The notes beneath the pieces are model-generated. The model saw only the letters and a program-made list of their open reading frames with translations. It was not told the origin of the DNA and did no database searches. This document shows positions 46,175 through 53,464 of a stretch of DNA of 64,000 nucleotides, in pieces. The position numbers were made by a program, and so were the translations under genes. This stretch comes from Massilia endophytica (GTDB lineage: Bacteria; Pseudomonadota; Gammaproteobacteria; Burkholderiales; Burkholderiaceae_D), in contig NZ_CP088952.1 in NCBI RefSeq assembly GCF_021165955.1, positions 1,922,001 to 1,986,000 of the forward strand. Direction: 5' to 3'. Position 1 is the first letter of the stretch; each line of letters begins with the position of its first letter.

Positions 46175-47239
46175 ATGCGCATCGGCGTGCTGTCCTATCC
46201 CATGCTCTTCCAGCGCGACGGCGGGCTGCAGGTGCAGGTCAGGGAGACCATCGCGGCCCTGAATGCCTTGCCCCAGTCCCTGTCGGTGCAGCTGGTCGAT
46301 GTGCGCAGCGAGCCGCTTGCAAGCTATGACCTGATCCATGTTTTCTCGGCCATCAACGGAAACCACCGGCTGGTCGAAACGGCGCAGGAAGCGGGCGTGC
46401 CAGTCGTGCTGTCACCCCTGGTCTCGCCAGGCTGGGACCGCACCGCAGGCCTGCGTGCCCGGCTCGCAGAGCGCTGCGCCGGGCGCCTTACCGGCTGGCA
46501 GGTGCAGACCAGCTATGCCCAGATGCGGCGCGCGCTGGAGCTGGCGGACCTGCTCATCGCCCTTGGCCCGGCCGAACAGGCGGCCATTGCCGGTGGTTTC
46601 GGGATCGGGGCAGAGCGGATACGCATCATCCCCAACGGGATTGCGCCGCGCTTCTTCGAGGCGGACCCGCGCCCCTTCCGCCAGCAGACGGGCATCGACG
46701 GCGCATTCGTGCTGATGGTAGGCGCCATCAGCCCTTACAAGAACCAGCTGGGCCTTGCGCAGGCGATGAAGGAGCTCGGTGTGCCCCTGGTGCTGATCGG
46801 CCGGGCGGCGCGCAGCGACGAGCTCTATCTGCAAGCGCTGCAGCGCCTGCCGTGGGTGCGCCTGCTGGGCGGACTGCTGCACGAGTCGCCGCTGCTGGCG
46901 GGCGCCTATGCCGCGGCCTCGGTACTGGCCTTGCCCAGCCGGGGCGAGGTCTTCCCCCTCACCGTGCTCGAAGCAATGGCCGCGGGCACGCCCGTGGTGA
47001 TGACCCGGGAAAGCGCGCTGGCCATCGATGGCGCGGGCATCGCCGTGCAAACGGTGCGCTGGGATGACCAGGAGGGATTGGCGCGGGCCCTGCGCGCCGT
47101 GCTGGCCGCGCCCCCGGAGAGGCAGCAGGTACGCCAGCTTGTCGCGCGCTACAGCTGGCCGAAGGTGGCGGGAGAGATGGCGGACTGCTACGCCGCGCTG
47201 CTCAGGGGGGAGTTGCGGCGGGCGGTCTCGGGACGGTAG
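46175..47239 (+). CDS. Glycosyltransferase family 4
   Basis: 354-residue GT-B glycosyltransferase. The N-terminal acceptor domain starts RIGVLSYPMLFQRDGGLQVQ. The donor domain has IIPNGIAPRFFE, VLMVGAISPYKNQLGLAQAM and the nucleotide-sugar segment RGEVFPLTVLEAMAAGTPVV with the EX7E Glu pair. The sugar is unknown. Three bases after the flippase gene. Its last 52 bases are overlapped by the convergent methyltransferase gene. Confidence 0.9.
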   Translation: MRIGVLSYPMLFQRDGGLQVQVRETIAALNALPQSLSVQLVDVRSEPLASYDLIHVFSAINGNHRLVETAQEAGVPVVLSPLVSPGWDRTAGLRARLAERCAGRLTGWQVQTSYAQMRRALELADLLIALGPAEQAAIAGGFGIGAERIRIIPNGIAPRFFEADPRPFRQQTGIDGAFVLMVGAISPYKNQLGLAQAMKELGVPLVLIGRAARSDELYLQALQRLPWVRLLGGLLHESPLLAGAYAAASVLALPSRGEVFPLTVLEAMAAGTPVVMTRESALAIDGAGIAVQTVRWDDQEGLARALRAVLAAPPERQQVRQLVARYSWPKVAGEMADCYAALLRGELRRAVSGR

Positions 47240-47976
47240 CGCAGCATGGCGGCGCCCTTTTCGCAGTTCAGGAGCTGCTGGTGCAGCTCAGGGTACTCCT
47301 CGGCCCAGCGCCGCAAGATGGCCTGTTCGTCCGGGCGGCGCGCGTCGTCCAGGAAGACGGCGGCATTGGGCGCCAGCCGGGCGAACAGCGCGGGGCCGGC
47401 CGGATAGCGCGCCAGCCTGCGCGTGGCCTGCGGCGGGCCGTCGATGGCGATCATGTCGATAGGGGCCGGGGGCAGGCCTGCCGTGTCGTACCAGGGCCAG
47501 GTGGCGTTGCGGAATTCCTGCGCGGTGAGGGCGCTGTCGATCACTTCGGCCCAGGCCGACAGGCCGTGGCGCAGCAGTTCGCGCCGGGTCTCCTTGGCAT
47601 AGTGGGGATCGTGCTCCAGGCTGTAGACCTTGCCGCTTCCGTTCAGTTGCATGCAGCGCGCCAGCACCAGGGTCGAGGTGCCGCTGCTGCACTCCACCAC
47701 CACCTTGGGCTGCTCGCTGAGGGCATGGCGGGCCAGCTCCAGCAGGAAGTCCGGCGAGGCGGCCCAGCCGCGCGTGGCGGGCAGGCTGCGCTCCAGCCTG
47801 AGCTCCGCATACAGCGCCTGCAGGGCCTCCAGCTGGCGGAAGAGGCCCGCATTGTCGCTGCGGCCCTGGTCCCGCACGTCGTGCAGGAGCAGGTGGATCA
47901 GGCGCACCTTGTGCAGGGTGTAGGCCGACAGCAGGCAGGCGATCACGGCCAGCGAGAAAGTGGCAAGGGGCAGCAT
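47188..47976 (-). CDS. Class I SAM-dependent methyltransferase with N-terminal membrane helix
   Basis: 262 residues from ATG 47976. A hydrophobic N-terminal segment (MLPLATFSLAVIACLLSAY) probably anchors it to the inner membrane. The soluble part is a Methyltransf_24-like Rossmann domain: VVECSSGTSTLVLARCMQL (motif I, with C instead of the usual G), VYSLEHDPHYAKETRREL and IDMIAIDGPPQATRRL. It may methylate an EPS sugar. Eight bases downstream of the tyrosine kinase gene. Its 3' end overlaps the GT4 gene on the other strand by 52 bases. Confidence 0.72.
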   Translation of the reverse strand: MLPLATFSLAVIACLLSAYTLHKVRLIHLLLHDVRDQGRSDNAGLFRQLEALQALYAELRLERSLPATRGWAASPDFLLELARHALSEQPKVVVECSSGTSTLVLARCMQLNGSGKVYSLEHDPHYAKETRRELLRHGLSAWAEVIDSALTAQEFRNATWPWYDTAGLPPAPIDMIAIDGPPQATRRLARYPAGPALFARLAPNAAVFLDDARRPDEQAILRRWAEEYPELHQQLLNCEKGAAMLRYRPETARRNSPLSSAA

Positions 47977-47984
47977 GGCGGGCC

Positions 47985-48773
47985 CTATTCGAAATAGCTG
48001 TAGTAATCGGAGCCCGCGCTGGTGCCCGCGGACTTGTTGCAGATCAGGTTCACATGGCGGCAGGACTCGATCAGGCGCAGCGACTCCTTCACGGCCCCGT
48101 GCGTGGTACGGCCCGCTTCCACGACCATGACCACCTGGCCCATCTGCGTGGCCAGCACGCTCGCCTCGGTGGTGATCAGCAGGGGCGGGGAATCGAAGAT
48201 CACGATACGGTCGGGATAGCGCTCGGCGATGTCGTCCAGCAGGCGGCACATGCTGCGGCTGGCCAGGAGCTCGGTGGCGTGGCGGTTGCTGCGGCCTGCG
48301 GGAAGGATGCTGAGCGCAGGCACATTGGTTTTCAGGATCACGTCCGAGAGGTCGAGGTCGTCGTCCAGCAGCACGTCCATGAGACCGGCACGCGGGGGCA
48401 GGCCCAGCACGTTGAGCACCGAGGGCCGGGCCACGTCGGCATCCACCAGCAGCACGGTGGTGTCGCGCTCCATGGCCATGCTCATGGCGAGGTTGATGGC
48501 GCAGTACGTCTTGCCTTCGCCGGGCAGGGCGCTGGTGACCACGATCAGGTTGCCGTGCCGCAGGGAGGGGCCGTCCTGGCCGCGCGCCGTGCGCAGGAGA
48601 GGGCGCTTGATGAGGCGGAAGTCCTCGGCCACCCCGGTGCGCCCGCCCATGTGGGTCACCATGCCCAGCTGCTGCAGCCGGGCCAGGTTGATCTCGCCGA
48701 ACTGGGCATCGGGGCCCACCAGCACGGGTTCGCTGTGCGGGGGCAGGTCGTCGTAAGGCATCATAGTGGTCAC
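47985..48773 (-). CDS. Bacterial tyrosine autokinase of the EPS locus (BY-kinase, P-loop half)
   Basis: 262-residue cytosolic ATPase partner of the Wzz-like protein. Walker A SALPGEGKTYCAINLA, Walker A' TVLLVDADVARPSVLN and Walker B VIFDSPPLL are characteristic of CpsD/Wzc-type kinases. The Tyr cluster is reduced to the C-terminal GSDYYSYFE. Resembles the exosortase-locus kinase family (TIGR03018-like), though the N-terminus is short. The GTG at 48773 overlaps the stop of the chain-length gene (GTGA); ATG 48764 is an alternative. Controls chain length by phosphorylation cycles. Confidence 0.88.
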   Translation of the reverse strand: MTTMMPYDDLPPHSEPVLVGPDAQFGEINLARLQQLGMVTHMGGRTGVAEDFRLIKRPLLRTARGQDGPSLRHGNLIVVTSALPGEGKTYCAINLAMSMAMERDTTVLLVDADVARPSVLNVLGLPPRAGLMDVLLDDDLDLSDVILKTNVPALSILPAGRSNRHATELLASRSMCRLLDDIAERYPDRIVIFDSPPLLITTEASVLATQMGQVVMVVEAGRTTHGAVKESLRLIESCRHVNLICNKSAGTSAGSDYYSYFE

Positions 48774-50296
48774 CGCAACATGGTAAAGGCCATCACGCCG
48801 CCATAGGACATCAGCAGCCCCGCAACGCCCGCGCTGAAACCGACCTGCCCGCGCAGGCGCTTCACTTTCTCCGATGCCGTCCAGTTCATGGACACCCCGC
48901 CCAGCACGCGCAGCCCGGTCGCTTCACGCAGTTCGGCCGGGCTGCGGTAGGTGGGCCGGACCTGGCTGATGAGCAATGCCGTGGCGGCGCCCGCGCCCAT
49001 GGCGACAGCCAGAACCAGGCTGAACAGCAGGGGCCGGTTGGGACCGATGGGGCGCAGTGGGACCGTAGGCGGATCGATGATCTTGAAACTCATCATTTCC
49101 GTGGTGGAAGAGAGGTCACCCGAGAGTTTGGCCGCCTCGCGCTTGCTGATCAGCTTTTCGTAGTTTTCCTTGTTGATCTCGTAGTCGCGGTTGAGTTGCG
49201 CCAGCTGGGATTCGATCTCCGGCACGGCCTGGCTCTGGGCCAGCAGGCGGGCGTGGCGGTCGCCCAGCTCGGCCACGCGGGCGCGGGCGGCGGCCACCTT
49301 GGCGTCCGCCTCGGCCAGCGCCACCTTGAGCTGCTGCAGCATGGGGCTGTAATTCCTGCCCGGGTCGGGGTTGGCGGCCCTGGTCTTGGCCTCCTGCACC
49401 TTGCGCTCCTCCAGGATGGCGATCAGGCGCCGGGTAGAGATGATGTCGGGGTGCTGCTCGGTGTACTGCAGCAGCAGGGCGTCCAGGTTCTTGTTCAGGG
49501 CCGAGATGCGGCCGTCGAGCTCGGGGTTGTCGATGGCGGCCGGGCCCGCCTCCCCGCCCAGGATCGGCTCGTCGCCGCTGATCTGGGCGTTGATGGCCGC
49601 GCGCGCCTGCTCCAGTTCGCGCAGCTCCAGCCGGGCGTTGTTCAGGGCGTCGCTCGAAATGAGCACCTGGGAGCCGTAGTCGATGCCCTGGCGCGGGAGC
49701 AGGAAATTGTTCTTGAGCTTGAACTCCTTCACCGTGTTCTCGGCCTGCAGCAGCTTTTCCTCGTAGGTCTTGATCTGCTCGTCGATGAACTGCACGGCCT
49801 TCTCGGAATCGCCGCGCTTGCCCTTGAAGCTGCCCTCCACGAAGATGGTGAGCAGGGCCTGCACCACGTCGCGCACCATGGTGGGGTTGTTGTGGCTGTA
49901 GCTGATGGTGTAGATGTCGTAATTGGCCGTGCCGCCGATGCGGATCTTCTGCATCAGCTCGTCGACCGCCTGCTCGTGCTCGCGCGGCGTCGTGGCGGCC
50001 ACGTCCATGTCCACCATGCGCATTACGCGCTCCAGGTTCGGGCGGCTCAGCAGGGTGCGGCTCATGATGGCCACCTGCTGCTCGATATTGGGCACGGAGG
50101 TCATGCCCGACAGCAGAGGCTTGAGGATGCTCTGCGTGTCCACAAAGACGCGGGCGGTGGTCTGGTAGTCGTCCGGCAGCAGCAGCACCTTGATCCAGCC
50201 CAGGGTGGCCACCAGCCACATCACCACCACCGCATACCAACGGTACTGCCAGATGCCTTTCAGGCTGGAGAGTACCTGCTTGACGATGTCTTCCAT
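48770..50296 (-). CDS. Polysaccharide chain-length determinant, Wzz/PCP type, PEP-CTERM locus
   Basis: 508-residue inner-membrane co-polymerase. The Wzz domain opens with a helix at about 20-40 (WYAVVVMWLVATLGWIKVLL), a long periplasmic coiled-coil part follows (NTVKEFKLKNNFLLP, EILxx-type helices to about 390), then the Pro-rich PPTVPLRPIGPNRP and two closing helices (LLFSLVLAVAMGAGAATALL, AGVAGLLMSYGGVMAF). It lacks the kinase fused in Wzc; the partner kinase is the next gene. ATG 50296 is preferred (AGAGG seven bases upstream) over ATG 50326. Confidence 0.92.
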   Translation of the reverse strand: MEDIVKQVLSSLKGIWQYRWYAVVVMWLVATLGWIKVLLLPDDYQTTARVFVDTQSILKPLLSGMTSVPNIEQQVAIMSRTLLSRPNLERVMRMVDMDVAATTPREHEQAVDELMQKIRIGGTANYDIYTISYSHNNPTMVRDVVQALLTIFVEGSFKGKRGDSEKAVQFIDEQIKTYEEKLLQAENTVKEFKLKNNFLLPRQGIDYGSQVLISSDALNNARLELRELEQARAAINAQISGDEPILGGEAGPAAIDNPELDGRISALNKNLDALLLQYTEQHPDIISTRRLIAILEERKVQEAKTRAANPDPGRNYSPMLQQLKVALAEADAKVAAARARVAELGDRHARLLAQSQAVPEIESQLAQLNRDYEINKENYEKLISKREAAKLSGDLSSTTEMMSFKIIDPPTVPLRPIGPNRPLLFSLVLAVAMGAGAATALLISQVRPTYRSPAELREATGLRVLGGVSMNWTASEKVKRLRGQVGFSAGVAGLLMSYGGVMAFTMLR

Positions 50297-50328
50297 TTCC
50301 GGCCTCTCTGCTTCCGTGTGGTGCATCT

Positions 50329-50351
50329 GAGCCGATTATATGGATCGGCTC
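50329..50351. repeat. Inverted repeat between PEP-CTERM gene 1 and the chain-length gene
   Basis: GAGCCGAT (50329-50336) and ATCGGCTC (50344-50351), perfect 8-bp arms with a seven-base AT-rich centre. No U run on either strand. It could be a weak terminator for the PEP-CTERM gene or an operator for the EPS genes downstream on the minus strand. Confidence 0.5.
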
Positions 50352-50364
50352 GTTTGGTTCCACG

Positions 50365-51324
50365 CTAACCCGCAAGGGCCTTGTGGCAGATCAAAGAGCG
50401 GCGGCTCGCCAGCCGCATGCCCAGCAAACCTGCCGCCACAATCGCCAGGGTGCCCGGTTCAGGCACTTCCTGTTGCCGGGCATTGGCCAGGGTGTTGTGC
50501 TGGATGGTGATCTGGTAAGTGGTGCCGGCAGTCAGCAACGGCGTCACCTGCGAGAAGGAGAAGGTGGTCAGGGCCGCGTTGTACGAGGTGGTGCCGGGCG
50601 CAGCGTCGGTACGGCTGACCACGCTCAAGCCGTTCAGTTCGGCCGGGGCGAAGCTGAAGACGGACAGTCCGGTGCTCAGGTTCACAATGTTGATGCTCCA
50701 GGACAGGCGGGCATTGGCGTTCGAGCTCTGGCCCGCGCCAGCCGACACCCAGGCCTGGGTATAGGGCGTGGCGTTGAAGGCGACCGTCATGGTGTCCGAC
50801 GCGCCCAGCGCAAAACGGAAGGTGGTCGACGTGCCCACGTCCGAGTTGCCGGACGCGTCCTGCATGTTCATCTGGGTCGCCGCGTCCGCCCGGGTCTGGG
50901 CGTGGGCCCCGGCGGGGGCGCCGTTGATGGAGATCGACGAGCCTTGCAGGCGCTGGTCGGCATAGCCGAAGTTGCCCGGAGCCGGAGGCGGGCTCGCAAA
51001 GGGCGTGAAGTTGTTGCTGGGCAGCGGGAAGCAGGGGGTGCCCACACACTGGCGGGCGACGTCCGGTGCTCCGGCCAGAATACCCAGCGAGGAGGAGCCG
51101 TTCGAGAACACGCCGTTCAGGGCGGCGGTGGCATGGGCGTCGTTCGTGCCCTGCAGGGCCGCGAAGTTGCTGGTGCTGAAGGCCGTGCCGTTCGAATGCA
51201 GGAGGCGGAAGTTGTTGATGTCCAGAATGGCGGAGGCAAAGGTGTCGGCCCGGGCGCTGCCCACGACGGCCAGCCCCAGGGCGGCGGCCGCCGCGACCAT
51301 CAGGCATTTTTTGATCGGGTGCAT
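50365..51324 (-). CDS. PEP-CTERM surface protein 1
   Basis: 319-residue exported protein. Signal peptide MHPIKKCLMVAAAAALGLAV...SARA; a Ser/Thr/Asn/Ala-rich middle; and the sorting tail VPEPGTLAIVAAGLLGMRLA followed by SRRS, the PEP motif, hydrophobic stretch and basic cluster recognised by exosortase. It should be moved across the inner membrane, cut at PEP and anchored or released with EPS. The core NFRLLHSNGTAFSTSNFAAL and the rest align over the whole length with the next gene. Start ATG 51324 has GGGGAG upstream. An unusual ICHKALAG end follows the basic cluster. Confidence 0.92.
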   Translation of the reverse strand: MHPIKKCLMVAAAAALGLAVVGSARADTFASAILDINNFRLLHSNGTAFSTSNFAALQGTNDAHATAALNGVFSNGSSSLGILAGAPDVARQCVGTPCFPLPSNNFTPFASPPPAPGNFGYADQRLQGSSISINGAPAGAHAQTRADAATQMNMQDASGNSDVGTSTTFRFALGASDTMTVAFNATPYTQAWVSAGAGQSSNANARLSWSINIVNLSTGLSVFSFAPAELNGLSVVSRTDAAPGTTSYNAALTTFSFSQVTPLLTAGTTYQITIQHNTLANARQQEVPEPGTLAIVAAGLLGMRLASRRSLICHKALAG

Positions 51325-51378
51325 GGCGTACTCCCCAAAGAGTTGTCGGACACCGGTCAGTGCCGATGCTTCGTATGA

Positions 51379-51394
51379 AGCAGCAAACATGCCA
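51379..51394 (-). promoter_or_regulatory. Sigma54-type -24/-12 promoter of PEP-CTERM gene 1
   Basis: Minus strand TGGCATGTTTGCTGCT: -24 TGGCATG against TGGCACG, -12 CTGCT against TTGCW, GG and GC exactly ten bases apart. The predicted start leaves a leader of about 45 bases. The same element stands before the paralogue. Confidence 0.6.
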
Positions 51395-51492
51395 GAGAAA
51401 AATCATCAAATAATCAAAGACTTGCGCAGGTCATGCCAGCCCCGCCTGAACGGATGGAAAGAATGCCGACAGTTACGGCCGCGCGGGCGGAG

Positions 51493-51530
51493 AAAAAAAC
51501 GGCGTACCGTCGAGCGAGTGACGGCACGCC
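51493..51530 (-). terminator. Terminator of PEP-CTERM gene 2
   Basis: On the minus strand GGCGTGCCGTC (51530-51520) and GACGGTACGCC (51511-51501) form an 11-bp stem with one mismatch and an eight-base loop, then G and seven T. Confidence 0.85.
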
Positions 51531-51557
51531 GCAAAGTGACGACGGGAGAGGACCGGT

Positions 51558-52499
51558 TCAGGTTTTACGGCGGCGGCTGACCAGCGACATGCTCAGCAGG
51601 CCGGCTGCCACGATGGCCAGGGTGCCCGGTTCAGGCACTTCCTGCTGCAGGGCATTGGCCAGCGTGTTGTGCTGGATCGTGATCTGGTAGGTGGTGCCGG
51701 CCGACAGCAGCGGCGTCACTTCCGAGAAGGAGAACATGGTCAGGGCGGCGTTGTACTCGGTGGTGCCGGGCGCAGCGTCAGTACGGCTGACCACGCTCAA
51801 GCCATTCAGCTCGTCCGGTGCAAAGCTGAAGACGGACAGGCCGGTGCTCAGGTCCACGATGTTGATGCTCCAGGACAGGCGGGCATTCGCGTTCGAGGTC
51901 TGGCCGGCGCCGGCCGACACCCAGGCCTGGGTAAAGGGCGTGGCATCGAAGGCGATCGTCATGGTGTCCGAGGCACCCAGCGCGAACTGGAAAGTGGTCG
52001 AGGTGCCCACGTCCGAGTTGCCCGAGGCATCCTGCATGTTCATCAGCGTCGCGGCATCGGCGCGGGTTTGGGCGTGGGCGCCAACTGGGCCGCCGCCGAT
52101 CGAGATCGAGGAGCCGGTCAGGCGCTGGTCGGCATAGCCGAAGTTGCCCGGGGACGGGGGCGGGCTGGCGAAGGGGGTGAAGTTATTCTCGGCCAGCGGG
52201 AAGCAGGCGCCGACGCATTGGTGGGCCACATCGGGGGTGGTGCCGCTCAGGATGCCCAGCGACGAGGCGCCGTTCGAGAACACGCCGTTCAACCCGGCCG
52301 TGGCATGGGCATCGTTGGTGCCTTGCAGGGTGGAAAAGTCCGCAGTGCTGAAGGCAACGCCGCTGGAATGCAGGAGGCGGAAGTTGTTGATGTCCAGAAT
52401 GGCGGAGGCGAAAGTGTCAGCCCGGGCGCTGCCCATGGCCGCCAGCCCCATGGCGGCGGCAGCCGCCGTGACCATCAGGCTTTTCTTGATGAGGTTCAT
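51558..52499 (-). CDS. PEP-CTERM surface protein 2 (tandem paralogue)
   Basis: 313-residue paralogue of the previous gene, similar along the whole length (by eye roughly 80 percent identical). Signal peptide MNLIKKSLMVTAAAAAMGLA; same TFASAILDINNFRLLHS start; same QEVPEPGTLAIVAAGLLSM tail with SRRRKT as the basic end. ATG 52499 has GGGAG upstream and a sigma54-type promoter at 52557-52572. The protein has no enzymatic motif; cysteines in CVGACFP suggest a disulfide. Likely a structural EPS-associated protein. Confidence 0.92.
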   Translation of the reverse strand: MNLIKKSLMVTAAAAAMGLAAMGSARADTFASAILDINNFRLLHSSGVAFSTADFSTLQGTNDAHATAGLNGVFSNGASSLGILSGTTPDVAHQCVGACFPLAENNFTPFASPPPSPGNFGYADQRLTGSSISIGGGPVGAHAQTRADAATLMNMQDASGNSDVGTSTTFQFALGASDTMTIAFDATPFTQAWVSAGAGQTSNANARLSWSINIVDLSTGLSVFSFAPDELNGLSVVSRTDAAPGTTEYNAALTMFSFSEVTPLLSAGTTYQITIQHNTLANALQQEVPEPGTLAIVAAGLLSMSLVSRRRKT

Positions 52500-52556
52500 G
52501 GCTTACTCCCAAAAGAGGATTTTCGGTCACCGGTTTGGCGCCGATGGCCTCTTTTG

Positions 52557-52572
52557 AGCAGCAAATGTGCCA
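52557..52572 (-). promoter_or_regulatory. Sigma54-type -24/-12 promoter of PEP-CTERM gene 2
   Basis: Minus strand TGGCACATTTGCTGCT: TGGCAC matches the -24 box, CTGCT is one off from TTGCT at -12, spacing GG-N10-GC is exact. It shares this element and about 70 bases of leader with the paralogue. Confidence 0.62.
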
Positions 52573-52716
52573 TCAAAAAAAACTGCTTTGAAATCAATGC
52601 CTTGCCAAAACGCGGCCGGGCCCGGCCTGAGAAATGACAAAAACTCCGACATTTGCGGAACTTCACTCAGCCATAGGGGTCGAATCTGCATACACCAACC
52701 ACAGCAAGGAGAAAAC

Positions 52717-53463
52717 GTGCAGCCATTCGACGACGCCATCATTTCCTTTGAAGCAGCCGGAGCTCTGCGGGACCTGGTTATTCGTGAAGCACCTGAAACC
52801 GACTCCCATACCCACCCGATCGATACGCAGGTCTTCCATATACGGATGGCCAGCAACGAAGGCAGGCGCGAAGCCGCCAGCCTGCTCCTGAGGAAAATGT
52901 ACGGATGGCGTGGCTACGATGTCGAAGCCGATACGAGCCACGTCATGAACCGCATTACGCTGTATGCGGAAACCGCCGGAGTCACCGTCGGGACCATGTC
53001 GCTCTGCCTGGACGACCCGCAGCTGGGCCTGCCGGCGGACGAGAACTACCGGGACAAGCTGGACGAACTGCGGGCCCAGGGCCGCCGCCTGTGCGAACCG
53101 TCCCGGCTGGCGATCGACAAGGACGTCACCAAGCGCGTGTTCGCTGCCCTCATCCACATTTCCTACATCTACGCCCACAACATCCACGGCTATACCGACT
53201 ACGTCATCGAGGTCAATCCGCGCCACGTCGCCTTCTACAAGCGCATGCTGGGCTTCCAGGACTTCGGCGGCCAGCGCCAGTGCACCCGGGTCGGCGCCCC
53301 GGCCGTGCTGCTGCGCCTGGACCTGAACCATATGGGCGAGCAGATCCGCAAATACGGAGGCCAGATGGAGAGCCAGGGCAACGAACGTTCCTTCTATCCC
53401 TATTTCTTTCCCTTGAGGGACGAGCCCGGCATCACCACCCGCCTGATCCAGGGAAGGGACTGA
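52717..53463 (+). CDS. FeeM-like N-acyl amino acid synthase / exosortase-associated acyltransferase
   Basis: Predicted cytosolic acyltransferase of the GNAT/AHL-synthase-like fold, which joins a long-chain acyl-ACP to an amino acid. 248 residues from GTG 52717 (AAGGAG five bases upstream). Recognisable core: VFHIRMASNEGRREAASLLL, GVTVGTMSLCLDDPQLGLPA, CEPSRLAIDKDVTKRVFAAL, DYVIEVNPRHVAFYKRMLGF. This core is that of the FeeM catalytic domain and of the TIGR03694-type PEP-CTERM/exosortase-associated family. The flavoenzyme gene follows after one base. The acyl donor and amino acid cannot be deduced. Confidence 0.78.
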   Translation: MQPFDDAIISFEAAGALRDLVIREAPETDSHTHPIDTQVFHIRMASNEGRREAASLLLRKMYGWRGYDVEADTSHVMNRITLYAETAGVTVGTMSLCLDDPQLGLPADENYRDKLDELRAQGRRLCEPSRLAIDKDVTKRVFAALIHISYIYAHNIHGYTDYVIEVNPRHVAFYKRMLGFQDFGGQRQCTRVGAPAVLLRLDLNHMGEQIRKYGGQMESQGNERSFYPYFFPLRDEPGITTRLIQGRD

Positions 53464-53464
53464 G

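Noticed and set aside
52676..52689. A third sigma54 promoter before the FeeM-like gene (GG-N10-GC)
   Set aside because: Only the GG, GC and CTGCA positions match; the -24 half is wrong and the predicted start would fall almost on the ribosome site.
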